From: Streptosporangiaceae bacterium
GTDB lineage: Bacteria > Actinomycetota > Actinomycetes > Streptosporangiales > Streptosporangiaceae
Length of the DNA stretch: 19,847 nt
Direction of reading: 5' to 3'
Assembly (NCBI GenBank): GCA_025934635.1
Contig: JAICWX010000155.1
Coordinates: 1-19,847, forward strand
The notes beneath the pieces are model-generated. The model did not search any database. It had not been told where the DNA came from and worked only from the letters and a program-made list of their open reading frames with translations. This document shows positions 1 through 7,096 of this stretch, piece after piece. The translations under genes and the position numbers were made by a program. The number at the start of each line of letters is the position of its first letter. Within the stretch, counting starts at the first letter, position 1.

Positions 1-397
1 ACAGGACCTCGTGCAGGTCGTGCAGTTCCCGGTAGCACTCGAAGCCGGCCCGGACGCAGGCGTCGAGGCGCTCTGCCCAGCCGGATCCCGCGCTGACTGG
101 CCCCGCGCTGACTGGCCCCCCGCTGACCGGCCCCGGGCTCACTGGCCCCGCGCTCACTGGCACCGCCTCGGCGGCCGTGCGCATGCGCTCGGCGAGTTCG
201 CGGGAGAACTGCTCCCGCAGCGCGAGCACCAGGTCTTCCTTGGAGGAAAAGTAGAGGTAGAACAGGCCCTTGGAGACCCCGGCCCGCTGGGTGATGTCAT
301 CCAGCGACGTGCCCGCGATGCCCTTGGCCAGGAACAGCGCCTGCCCGGCCGCGAGCAGCTCGGCGCGGCGCTGCTCGGCGGGCTTGGTGCGGGTCAC
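1..397 (-). CDS. TetR/AcrR-family transcriptional regulator (3' end outside window)
   Basis: This is probably a one-component repressor of the divergent MFS exporter. The visible 132 residues begin with a GTG at 397, preceded by a GGAGAG ribosome-binding site. Residues about 8-60 form a typical TetR N-terminal helix-turn-helix domain: LLAAGQALFLAKGIAGTSL, then DDITQRAGVSKGLFYLYFSS, with the recognition-helix pattern VSKGLFYLYF followed by KEDL. Residues about 78-102 are an unusual low-complexity linker made of five GPVSA-like pentapeptides, encoded by a 15-bp tandem repeat. The start of a helical ligand-binding domain follows (GWAERLDACVRAGFECYREL) and runs off the window edge. Divergent placement with a palindrome between the genes is the classic TetR/exporter arrangement. 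The ligand cannot be inferred. Confidence 0.92.
   Translation of the reverse strand, partial: MTRTKPAEQRRAELLAAGQALFLAKGIAGTSLDDITQRAGVSKGLFYLYFSSKEDLVLALREQFSRELAERMRTAAEAVPVSAGPVSPGPVSGGPVSAGPVSAGSGWAERLDACVRAGFECYRELHDLHEVL
91..165. repeat. 15-bp tandem repeat, five units, inside the TetR gene
   Basis: Five consecutive 15-bp units at 91-105, 106-120, 121-135, 136-150 and 151-165 follow the pattern CGCTGACTGGCCCCG with one to three changes each. The unit length is a multiple of three, so the minus-strand TetR frame reads five GPVSA/GPVSP-like pentapeptides. Copy number could vary without breaking the frame. Confidence 0.9.
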
Positions 398-563
398 GAC
401 CGCTCTCCACGGGACTCGGTTGGCAGGGGCTGGCCTGGCGTTCTGGGCCGCGGCCAGGCGGGGCGGGCCGGGGCGGGGACGGAACTCGTTCGGCATCAAT
501 TTTTTGATCTTGAGCTTTGGCCGGCGGAGGGCGGACCGGGTGCTGCCGGTATGCTATCCCACT

Positions 564-582
564 GAATGACCGTCAGTCATTC
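564..582. promoter_or_regulatory. Probable TetR operator palindrome
   Basis: A perfect 7-bp inverted repeat, GAATGAC and GTCATTC, is separated by 5 bp (CGTCA). It sits about 20 bp upstream of the exporter start codon and just ahead of its ribosome-binding site AGGAAAGAGGAA. A possible -10 (TATGCT, 550-555) lies immediately upstream but I see no convincing -35. TetR proteins bind such palindromes as dimers, so autorepression and repression of the exporter are the natural inference. Nothing else recognisable lies in the 205-bp gap between the two genes. Confidence 0.7.
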
Positions 583-602
583 CGAAGGAAAGAGGAAACC
601 GG

Positions 603-1946
603 TTGAGGGTCCCGCGGAGCCTGCTCATCGACCTGACGCCGTTGCGGCGGTCGCGTGACTTCCGCTTCCTGGTCGGCGGCGAGCTGGTGTCGGTGCTCGG
701 CAACCAGCTGACCACGGTGGCCGTGCCGTTCCAGGTGTACCAGCTGACTCACTCCTCCCTCGACGTCGGCCTGGTGTCCACCACCCAGCTGGCCCCGCTG
801 ATCGCCGGGTCGCTGCTGGCCGGCTCCATCGCCGACGCGATCGACCGGCGCCGCCTGCTGATGGTGGCGCAGGTGCTGATGGCGCTGTGCAGCGCCGGGC
901 TGGCCATCAACGCCGATCTCGGCACCGCCCTGTGGCCGCTGTTCCTGCTGCCGGCCCTGTCGGCCGGGTTCAGCGGCCTGGACAGCTCCGGGCGCAGCGC
1001 GATCATCCCGAACATGGTCCAGCGGTCCGAGGTGTCCACCGCGAACGCCATCTTCCAGTCGCTGTTCCAGTTCGGCACGGTGGCGGGCCCGGCGCTGGCC
1101 GGCCTGCTGCTAGCGGGCGCGGGCGTCCGCTTCGTGTACTGGCTGGACGTGGCCGGCTTCGGGGTGGCCTTCCTGGCCGTGTTCCTGATCTCGCCGCAGC
1201 CGCCCCAGGAGGGCGCCCAGCGGCCGGGGGTGCGCTCGATCCTGGAGGGCCTGGCCTTCGTGCGCGGCCGGCAGGCGATCCAGGGGGCGTACCTGATCGA
1301 CATCAACGCGATGGTGTTCGGCATGCCGCGGGCGCTGTTCCCGGCGCTGGCCGTTTCGGGGTTCGGCGGGGGCGCGACGACGCTCGGCTTCCTGTACGCC
1401 GCGCCCGGCGCGGGCGCCCTGGCCGGCGCGCTCACCACCGGCTGGGTCAGCCGGGTCCAGCGCCAGGGCCTCGCGGTCATCCTCGCGGTGATCGCCTGGG
1501 GTGCCGCCATCACCGGGTTCGGCCTGGTGCACTGGCTGCCGCTGGCCCTGGTGCTGCTGGCCGTCGCGGGCTGCGCCGACGTCATCTCGGCGGTGTTTCG
1601 CAGCACGATCATCCAGCTCGCGGTGCCGGACGGGCTGCGCGGACGGCTGGCCGGGCTGCAGATCGCCGTGGTGACGGGCGGCCCGCGAATCGGGGACCTG
1701 GAGGCGGGCTCGGTGGCCACTGCGTTCGGCAACACCTTTTCGGTGGTGTCGGGCGGGCTGGCGTGCATCGCGGGGGCTTTGGTGCTGGCGCGGGCGCTGC
1801 CCGGGTTCCGGCGCCAGCGGGTGCTGGGACCCGGCGAAGGCGGGCCGGAAGGCGCCTGGAAACGCGAGCAGGAAGCTTTCAGGGAAGGCGAGCCGCGAGC
1901 CGCCGGGGAAGACGGCGAACCGGGCGGCGCCGAAGCAGCAGGTTGA
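603..1946 (+). CDS. MFS transporter, EntS-like exporter family
   Basis: This is a major facilitator superfamily membrane protein of 447 residues, probably a drug or small-molecule/proton antiporter. It starts with TTG at 603, about 5 nt after AGAGGAA. The N-terminus LRRSRDFRFLVGGELVSVLGNQ leads into the first membrane helix. The loop between helices 2 and 3 carries a GSIADAIDRRRLL motif equivalent to MFS motif A (G-x3-D-x-x-x-R-R). About 12 hydrophobic helices can be traced to residue about 400. The last 45 residues form a charged Gly/Glu-rich cytoplasmic tail. The family (MFS_3 / enterobactin-exporter-like) is my recognition from the N-terminal pattern. The divergent TetR gene and the operator at 564-582 suggest ligand-induced expression. 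The substrate is unknown. Confidence 0.9.
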   Translation: MRVPRSLLIDLTPLRRSRDFRFLVGGELVSVLGNQLTTVAVPFQVYQLTHSSLDVGLVSTTQLAPLIAGSLLAGSIADAIDRRRLLMVAQVLMALCSAGLAINADLGTALWPLFLLPALSAGFSGLDSSGRSAIIPNMVQRSEVSTANAIFQSLFQFGTVAGPALAGLLLAGAGVRFVYWLDVAGFGVAFLAVFLISPQPPQEGAQRPGVRSILEGLAFVRGRQAIQGAYLIDINAMVFGMPRALFPALAVSGFGGGATTLGFLYAAPGAGALAGALTTGWVSRVQRQGLAVILAVIAWGAAITGFGLVHWLPLALVLLAVAGCADVISAVFRSTIIQLAVPDGLRGRLAGLQIAVVTGGPRIGDLEAGSVATAFGNTFSVVSGGLACIAGALVLARALPGFRRQRVLGPGEGGPEGAWKREQEAFREGEPRAAGEDGEPGGAEAAG

Positions 1947-1967
1947 GAAGCCGCAGGTTGAGAAGCT
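1938..1967. repeat. 15-bp tandem duplication across the MFS stop codon
   Basis: GCAGGTTGAGAAGCC (1938-1952) is followed directly by GCAGGTTGAGAAGCT (1953-1967), one mismatch in 15. The first copy carries the exporter's TGA stop (1944-1946), so the in-frame stop context is duplicated. Confidence 0.85.
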
Positions 1968-1986
1968 GCATTTAGCTGGCGTGTTA

Positions 1987-2015
1987 AAGCCCGGTCCTCT
2001 GTCAGGTCCGGGCTT
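1987..2015 (-). terminator. Probable terminator of ssrA
   Basis: A stem of AAGCCCGG against CCGGGCTT (8 bp perfect) continues, after a T-T mismatch, with CCT/AGG around a CTGTC loop. Read on the minus strand it ends in CGGGCTTTAAC, a short T run, 31 nt past the mature tmRNA 3' end. It may also stop transcripts from the MFS gene on the other strand. Confidence 0.65.
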
Positions 2016-2045
2016 CACATTATGTGATTATCTGACTACAGATCG

Positions 2046-2416
2046 TGGAGGTGGCGGGAATCGAACCCGCGTCCTTCAGTACCTCACCAGGGCTTCTCCG
2101 GGCGCAGCTTGCTGTGCTTTTCTCAGCCCCGGCGATCACGCAAGCAAGACGCCGACAGGCTCAGCCGCTGTTTGATGTCCCACCTAGCACCGCGACCGTA
2201 CTAGGCAGTAGATCCTTCTAGCTGATGCCAGACACCGGGTCGAAGGCATCCCCGGGCTGACAGACTTCTTTAACTCGCCTTAAGCGGCGAGAGCGAAGTC
2301 AGTGCTCGTTGAATTGGCACTTATTGGTTTGCGGCCGCGTTATTTGCGAGGTCACAACCGCAACCCTCGGCCCGCTTCCCCTGGTTCGACCACCAAAGTC
2401 GAAACCGATCACCCCC
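2046..2416 (-). ncRNA. ssrA: tmRNA (transfer-messenger RNA)
   Basis: tmRNA frees ribosomes stalled on broken mRNAs: it acts first as an alanyl-tRNA mimic and then as a short mRNA that adds a degradation tag, working with SmpB. The mature 5' end is GGGGGTG (2416-2410), which pairs with CACCTCC near the 3' end (2053-2047) to form the seven-base-pair acceptor stem, with one G-U pair. The T arm GCGGG-TTCGATT-CCCGC is clear, and GATCGGTTTCGAC at the 5' end is the family signature. The discriminator A (2046) is followed by CGA, so the CCA tail is not encoded and must be added. Total length is 371 nt, normal for the family. The tag frame, with its stop inside a CTCGCC/GGCGAG hairpin loop, supports the call. 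smpB lies upstream on the same strand. Confidence 0.97.
2280..2318 (-). other. ssrA: tmRNA tag-peptide reading frame (ANSTSTDFALAA)
   Basis: The resume codon appears to be GCC (2318-2316), preceded by ATAAGT. It reads Ala-Asn-Ser-Thr-Ser-Thr-Asp-Phe-Ala-Leu-Ala-Ala and then TAA (2282-2280). The ALAA end is the ClpP-recruiting degron typical of tmRNA tags. An N-terminal AN and C-terminal FALAA are usual in high-GC actinobacteria, as I recall them. The stop lies in the loop of the helix-5 hairpin CTCGCC/GGCGAG. Confidence 0.9.
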
Positions 2417-2462
2417 TATTGAGTTGTCCCGGCCGGTACCGCGGCACCACGCCGACGTACTG

Positions 2463-2491
2463 ACCGTACACTCACAACACGCGTTAGCCAA
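2463..2491 (-). promoter_or_regulatory. Probable ssrA promoter
   Basis: On the minus strand, TTGGCT (2491-2486) and TACGGT (2468-2463) are 17 bp apart. This is a fair -35 plus a TAnnnT-type actinobacterial -10. Transcription would start about 40 nt upstream of the mature tmRNA 5' end, which fits RNase P trimming of a precursor. The match to consensus is only moderate. Confidence 0.45.
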
Positions 2492-2558
2492 CTCAGATTC
2501 CCGACCGTCACGAGGGCCCTGAGGTGCTCGCGGTGCGGACGGCGTCGGCCGGGGAGCC

Positions 2559-2621
2559 GCGGCTTGCGGCATGGGTGACGCGGCTTGCGGCATAGGTGAC
2601 GCGACTTACGGCATGGATGGA
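2559..2621. repeat. 21-bp direct repeat, three units
   Basis: Units at 2559-2579, 2580-2600 and 2601-2621 share the pattern GCGGCTTGCGGCATGGGTGAC. The first two differ at one base. The third diverges and forms the left arm of the large hairpin at 2606-2636. This sits in the gene-free interval between ssrA and the PBP gene. Confidence 0.85.
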
Positions 2622-2700
2622 GCATCCATGCCGTAATCGCGACATTGATGGAGCATCCATGCCGTTGCCGGGGTCTAGGCCAGGGCCGGGGCGGGTGACG
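2606..2700. repeat. Paired-hairpin intergenic element, copy A
   Basis: The first hairpin has 14-bp perfect arms (2606-2619 and 2623-2636) around a GAG loop, with the core GATGGAGCATC. A second, imperfect hairpin with the same core follows at 2641-2663 (8 of 10 pairs), separated by TCGC. A tail of about 35 bp (GTTGCCGG...CTAGG...GGCGGGT) completes the element. The whole arrangement recurs at 10561-10655. No coding function is apparent; short frames across it only translate the repeats. Confidence 0.8.
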
Positions 2701-2794
2701 AGAGTGGCGTCTGGTGCGGATGTGATGCTGAGACCAGACACTCGTGGCGTCAAACGACGTGGGCAGGTGCCGGGCTAGTCCAGGCATGAACGTG

Positions 2795-2940
2795 GCCCCT
2801 GCGGGCGCTGGCGGTGGCCGAAACGCGCCCGCAGGGGCGACCGGCAGGGTCGGAGCCGGTCCAATGGCCGGGTCTCCCCCGAGATGAGACCCGGACCTTC
2901 ACGTTGACTGGGTCGCAACCCCCCTAGCGAACCCCAGTCA
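2795..2940. other. Cluster of four consecutive stem-loops; possible structured RNA
   Basis: Four hairpins follow each other with almost no gap. The first is at 2795-2838 (14-bp perfect arms, GCCCCTGCGGGCGC type, 16-nt loop). The second is at 2839-2861 (GACCGG/CCGGTC). The third is at 2868-2894 (CCGGGTCTC/GAGACCCGG). The fourth is at 2905-2940 (TGACTGGG then TCGC, closed by GCGA then CCCAGTCA with a 2-nt bulge). No T run follows any of them, so simple intrinsic termination is not obvious. I do not recognise a known RNA family and cannot assign a strand. From 2941 to 3053 I see only a small TTGCT/AGCAA hairpin (2972-2988). Confidence 0.5.
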
Positions 2941-3053
2941 CAGGTAAAGACGCCAGTAGGTATCCACATGGTTGCTTACAGCGAGCAAAATTTGATCACG
3001 CATCAGTAACGCTGAGTAACGGAAGGTAATGAGGCGGCTGGCAGTGGTGCGGG

Positions 3054-5606
3054 TCAGCGGCTGAGGGCCGAGAAGAAGGCGGCGGCTAGGGAGGCGGCCG
3101 AGAGCTGGGCCGTCTTGCCGGACTCGATCGCGGCGATCGCGGTGTCGCCACGGTAGCCGACGAACCAGCTCATCCAGCCCGATGCGGTGTGGACCAGGCC
3201 GATCTGGCCGGACACCGGCTGACCGGGCAGGCTGGCCGCGTGGGCAGCGCCCGAGCGGACCGCGCCGCGCATCAGTCCCTGCAGCGCCTTAGTCATGTCC
3301 GGATCCAGCGGGGTACCGACGGCGGGCGAGCTGGCGGGCGTCTGGATCACCTGCGGGACGTGCCACTGGCCCGCGTCCACGGCGGCGGCCACCATGGCCA
3401 TGGACAGCGGGCTCATCCGCACGTTCCCCTGGCCGATGGTCTGCGTGGCGAGGGTGGCGTCGCCCGCGCCGGATGGGACGGAGCCGGAGAAGGCAGGCAC
3501 CGGCAGCCGGGACCAGTCGGCGCCGATGCCGAACTCCTTGACCGCCTGAGCCCACCGGCTCGGCGAGAGGCGCTCGGACAGGCTGGCGAACGCCGTGCTG
3601 CAGCCGTCGGCGAACACGGCGCTGAACGGTTTCTGCTGGCCGGCGCCCTCGCTGGTGAAGGTCTGCCCGCTGACGGTGAACGAGCTGGCGCACGAGGTCT
3701 GGTCCTTCACCGTGACCCCGGCGCTGAGGAGCGCCCCGGCGGAGACGACGGTGAACGCGGCGCCCGGCGCGAGCTTGGCGTTCAGGGCGTCGGCGTTGGG
3801 CCGGGCCCCGGGCGCCTGGTGCTGGGCGACCGCCAGGACCTCGCCGGTCGATGCCTTGACGGCGACGATCTCCCCCGAGTTCGGCACGGCGTCGAGGGCA
3901 GCGAGGGCCGCGTTCTGTGCTGCCGAGCTGATCGTGGTCTGGACCGGCGTGCCCGCCGTGCCGGTCCACGTGGCTACCGTCCCGGTCTGCTGGCCGGCCG
4001 AGTTCACCGCCACTACCTCGGTCGTCGGCGTGCCGAGGAGCTGACGCTGGTACTTCTGCTCGAGGCCGGACAGGCCGATCGTGGTGCCCGGGGCGTAGAG
4101 CGCGCCGTCGGCGCGCAGCCGCTCGTCGAGCTCGCTGCCCACCTCGCCGACGAGTCCGGTGGCCTTGGCCTGATACAGCCGCTGGGCCTGCGGCCGGACG
4201 ACCAGGCCGGGCACGTTACGCAGGCTGGCGCGCAGGTTCGCGTAGCTGCCGGAGTCGAGGGTGGCGAGCCGGAGGAACTGCTGCGGCGGGGCCGCCGTGA
4301 TCTGGCCGAGCACCTGCCCGGCCTGCAGCCCGGTAAGTTTGGCGAAGGCCCGGGCCGTCGCGGCCGGCTGGGACAGCCGGGCCGGCCAGACACCGAGCAC
4401 GTAGGAGGGCGCCGGAAGCTGCAGCGGCTTCCCGGCCGCGTCCAGCACGGCGGCCCGGGACGGGAAGGTGGTCACCACGGCCAGCCGCTCGCCCGCGCCC
4501 AGCTGCGGGTTGATCACGCTCGGCGCCCACACGACCTTCCAGTTGCCGTTCACCCGGCGCAGCCCGAAATGGCCGTCGTAGGTCCACACACGCCCCTGCT
4601 GGGCGAGGTCGACGGTCGCCGTGAACGACGCGTCCGCGGTCTCGCCGTGCTGGACGAGCGACTTCATGGACAAGATGAGCTGGGTGGCGTCGAGCTGCGT
4701 GAAGGCGCTCCGCAGATCCGTGGTGACGGTCCCGGGCTCAGCCGTGGTCATCTTGGCCGCGGCTGCGTACTGCTGCTGCTGCCAGGCGAGCAGGAACGCC
4801 TGCACGGTGGGCTCGGCGGAGAGTTCCGTCCCGAACCCGCCGCCCAGGCTGACGACCACGATGCCGATGACCACGATGGCGAGCGCGGCGATGCGTGACC
4901 GCCTGGCCCGCTTCTTCGCCGGCGAGGGCCTGCGGGCCGTGCTGGGAGCGCCATGACGGGCGGACCGGGTCCCGCCGGGGGCCGGGAGGGCCGCCCCGGT
5001 CAGCTGCGGCTGGGGTCCGGTGCCGTTCTGTCCGGGCGGGAGGCCGCCGGCCTGCCCGGGCGGGAGGCCGCCGGGCGCACCGGGCCCGAGGCCGGGCGGG
5101 AGCCCCGGGGGGGCGCCGGGCGGGGCGGGCGCGTAGCCGGCCCGGTCACCAGACACGCCGAGGGTGTGACCGGAAGGTTCCGCGGACGGGCTGGGGACGA
5201 GGCCGGCCGGGAAGCCCGCGGGCGTGCCGGGCACCGGACCAGCGGGGATGCCGACAGGCGCATCGGGTCCGGGACCGCCGGGAATGCCGACGGGCGCGGG
5301 ACCGCTGGGTGTGCTGGACGGGCCGGGCACGGAGCCGACCGGATAATCCCCGGGAGCTCCGGGCACGGGACCGGCTGGGCCGGGGGTCACCCCGAGGTGA
5401 TCGTGCACGCCGGTGCTCAGCGGGAAACCGTCCCCGGGGTCGGGTACCACGGCCGCCGGACCGGGGACGCTGCCGTCGTGCCGCCCGGCCTCCGGTCCGT
5501 TGTCGTGCCGCCCGTTGTCGCGTGGCCTGGGCGCGAAGGGGCGTCGCGGCCTGGCGTGGCCGCCTCGCTCGTTCGCCGGAGAGGTCACGAATCGCCTACC
5601 CGTCAC
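3054..5606 (-). CDS. Penicillin-binding protein-like, MecA-N type, apparently without catalytic residues
   Basis: This is an 850-residue membrane-anchored protein of class B PBP build. Residues 1 to about 235 are a Pro/Gly-rich, probably disordered cytoplasmic tail ending in basic KKRARRSR. One membrane helix follows (about 240-260). Then come an NTF2-like MecA-N domain ([20 protein letters not shown]...), a dimerisation region and a transpeptidase fold. The catalytic motifs are altered: PGSTFK is PGAAFT (A616, T619), the SxN position is GCS (668-670), and KTG is HTA (806-808). Flanking landmarks ([14 protein letters not shown]) are kept, so the alignment is secure. Family knowledge says such a protein should not form peptide cross-links, so a scaffold or sensor role is inferred. 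Its GTG start overlaps the smpB stop as GTGA, suggesting translational coupling. GTG at 5588 with GGGTAGG upstream is an alternative start. Confidence 0.9.
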   Translation of the reverse strand: MTGRRFVTSPANERGGHARPRRPFAPRPRDNGRHDNGPEAGRHDGSVPGPAAVVPDPGDGFPLSTGVHDHLGVTPGPAGPVPGAPGDYPVGSVPGPSSTPSGPAPVGIPGGPGPDAPVGIPAGPVPGTPAGFPAGLVPSPSAEPSGHTLGVSGDRAGYAPAPPGAPPGLPPGLGPGAPGGLPPGQAGGLPPGQNGTGPQPQLTGAALPAPGGTRSARHGAPSTARRPSPAKKRARRSRIAALAIVVIGIVVVSLGGGFGTELSAEPTVQAFLLAWQQQQYAAAAKMTTAEPGTVTTDLRSAFTQLDATQLILSMKSLVQHGETADASFTATVDLAQQGRVWTYDGHFGLRRVNGNWKVVWAPSVINPQLGAGERLAVVTTFPSRAAVLDAAGKPLQLPAPSYVLGVWPARLSQPAATARAFAKLTGLQAGQVLGQITAAPPQQFLRLATLDSGSYANLRASLRNVPGLVVRPQAQRLYQAKATGLVGEVGSELDERLRADGALYAPGTTIGLSGLEQKYQRQLLGTPTTEVVAVNSAGQQTGTVATWTGTAGTPVQTTISSAAQNAALAALDAVPNSGEIVAVKASTGEVLAVAQHQAPGARPNADALNAKLAPGAAFTVVSAGALLSAGVTVKDQTSCASSFTVSGQTFTSEGAGQQKPFSAVFADGCSTAFASLSERLSPSRWAQAVKEFGIGADWSRLPVPAFSGSVPSGAGDATLATQTIGQGNVRMSPLSMAMVAAAVDAGQWHVPQVIQTPASSPAVGTPLDPDMTKALQGLMRGAVRSGAAHAASLPGQPVSGQIGLVHTASGWMSWFVGYRGDTAIAAIESGKTAQLSAASLAAAFFSALSR

Positions 5607-6067
5607 CGTCGCCGTTTCAAGGCCCGGTCCATTTCCCGGGTCGCATCACGCTTAGCCAGGTCCTGACGCTTGTCGTAGGTCCGCTTACCGCGGGCGAGAC
5701 CCAGTTCCACCTTGGCGTGCCCATCCCTGAAATACAACGAGAGCGGGATCAGTGTCAGACCTTGCTCGGAAGTCTTGCTGACCAGGCGGTCGATCTCCTT
5801 GCGGTGCAGCAGGAGCTTCCTGATCCGCCTGGGAGCGTGGTTGGTCCAGGTGCCCTCGGCGTACTCGGGGATGTGCACGTTATGCAGCCACATCTCGTCG
5901 CCGGTGATCTGCGCGAACCCGTCCTGCAGGGACGCGCGGCCCGCCCGCAGCGACTTCACCTCGGTCCCGGTCAGGACGAGCCCCGCCTCGTAGGTGTCCT
6001 CGATGTGGTAGTCGTGGTACGCACGGCGATTACGGGCGATGACCTTCCGCCCTTGCTCCCGAACCAC
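5603..6067 (-). CDS. smpB: SsrA-binding protein SmpB
   Basis: SmpB binds the tRNA-like domain of tmRNA and places it in the empty A site of stalled ribosomes. It has about 154 residues, the usual size. Visible family signatures are [35 protein letters not shown] at the N-terminus (read here in parts), [18 protein letters not shown], and the C-terminal basic tail [19 protein letters not shown], which enters the mRNA channel. The start is set at the GTG at 6067, giving VVREQGRK as in relatives, with GGGAGG just upstream. An in-frame ATG at 6145 would add 26 unrelated residues inside ftsX. The stop overlaps the next gene as GTGA. tmRNA is encoded about 3.2 kb downstream on the same strand. Confidence 0.97.
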   Translation of the reverse strand: MVREQGRKVIARNRRAYHDYHIEDTYEAGLVLTGTEVKSLRAGRASLQDGFAQITGDEMWLHNVHIPEYAEGTWTNHAPRRIRKLLLHRKEIDRLVSKTSEQGLTLIPLSLYFRDGHAKVELGLARGKRTYDKRQDLAKRDATREMDRALKRRR

Positions 6068-6096
6068 GGTCCTCCCGTCATCACGCCAGCCAGCAC

Positions 6097-7008
6097 TCAG
6101 ATACGCAGGTAGCGGCGCAGTGTCAGGAACGACGTCGCACCGCACAACACGACCCCCACGACCATCGAGAACAAGATCACCTCGATGAGGTCGCCGACCG
6201 ACAAACCCACGTTGAATGAGAAGTACTGTTCCAGGCTATCTAGCATGAGGGACTTGACGGCCACAAGGAGCCCCGCCGCGATGGCCCAGCCGATCAGCCC
6301 GGCGATCGCCCCCTCGAGCAGGAACGGCAGCTGGATGTAGAAGTTCGAGGCTCCGACCAGGCGCATGATCGCCGTTTCCCGGCGCCGGTTGAAGGCGGAC
6401 AGCCGGATCGTGTTGGCCACGAGCAGGACGGCGGCCACGATCAGGATCAGGGCGATGATGAGCACCGCGTTCCTGGCCCCGTCGAGCAGCTTGTAGAACT
6501 TGTCCAGGATGGTCATCTCGTCGACGACCGTCTCCACCCCTTGCCGGCCGGTAACCGCGCTGGCCACGATGTTGTAGTCGGCTGAGGGGTTCTTCAGCTT
6601 CACCTGGAACGAGTCCGGGATGTCGCCTTCCTGAGTGTCCTGGACCAGGGCCGGCTCGTTGGAGAAGTACTGCCTGAACTGGGAGTACGCCTGCTGCTGG
6701 CTCACGTAGTAGACGGTCTCGACCTGCGGCATCGCCTTGAGCTGACTCTGCAGGGCGGCCTTCTCCGCCTCGGTGGCGGGCCCGCTCGACTGGCAATTCG
6801 GCTGCGGGCTCGTCTTTATGCACAGGTAGATCGACAACTCGACCTTGCCCTGCCAGTAGGTTCTCGTCCTGTCCACCTGCTTGACGAACAGCAGGCCCGT
6901 GCCGAGCAGGGACAGGCTGATGGCCACAACCACGATGAGCGCCATCGTCATCGTGAGGTTACGGCGCAGCCCGATCCAGATCTCCTGCAAGACGAACTGT
7001 GAACGCAT
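6097..7008 (-). CDS. ftsX: Cell division protein FtsX, permease-like subunit
   Basis: FtsX is the membrane half of the FtsEX complex, which uses ATP hydrolysis by FtsE to activate peptidoglycan hydrolases at the septum or wall. The 303-residue protein starts at ATG 7008 ([17 protein letters not shown]), with AAGGGA upstream. It shows the expected four-helix layout: helix 1 at about 20-45, a large extracellular domain at about 45-180 with two cysteines ([10 protein letters not shown]), helix 2 ([20 protein letters not shown]), helix 3 ([20 protein letters not shown]) and helix 4 ([19 protein letters not shown]), ending in RRYLRI. The motif [20 protein letters not shown] between helices 2 and 3 is diagnostic. 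It follows ftsE after 88 bp and precedes smpB by 29 bp, so it is likely one operon. Confidence 0.97.
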   Translation of the reverse strand: MRSQFVLQEIWIGLRRNLTMTMALIVVVAISLSLLGTGLLFVKQVDRTRTYWQGKVELSIYLCIKTSPQPNCQSSGPATEAEKAALQSQLKAMPQVETVYYVSQQQAYSQFRQYFSNEPALVQDTQEGDIPDSFQVKLKNPSADYNIVASAVTGRQGVETVVDEMTILDKFYKLLDGARNAVLIIALILIVAAVLLVANTIRLSAFNRRRETAIMRLVGASNFYIQLPFLLEGAIAGLIGWAIAAGLLVAVKSLMLDSLEQYFSFNVGLSVGDLIEVILFSMVVGVVLCGATSFLTLRRYLRI

Positions 7009-7096
7009 GCTGGCTGATCCCTTGATAGTCCTCGGTCTTGAGGTTCGGCACCGCGCGGCGGCCCGGCGGGGACGGGCCTGACGCGGCGATAACAGG

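Noticed and set aside
2040..2075. tRNA-like 3' end (T arm and acceptor strand)
   Set aside because: It is not a separate tRNA; it is the 3' part of the tmRNA and pairs with the 5' end 360 nt away.
1981..2175. Plus-strand frame of 64 codons
   Set aside because: It lies on the antisense of the ssrA terminator and the tmRNA 3' half.
2559..2665. CRISPR-like array
   Set aside because: Repeats are contiguous or spaced by a few bases, with no unique spacers of 30-40 bp and no cas genes.
2416..2787. Minus-strand frame of 123 codons in the gap upstream of ssrA
   Set aside because: It translates the 21-bp repeat and paired hairpin (CRKPRHPCRKP-like strings) and runs across the ssrA promoter; no ribosome-binding site.
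6068..6145. Longer smpB starting at ATG 6145
   Set aside because: The extra 26 residues do not resemble SmpB and would overlap the ftsX end by 49 bp; the GTG at 6067 gives the family N-terminus.
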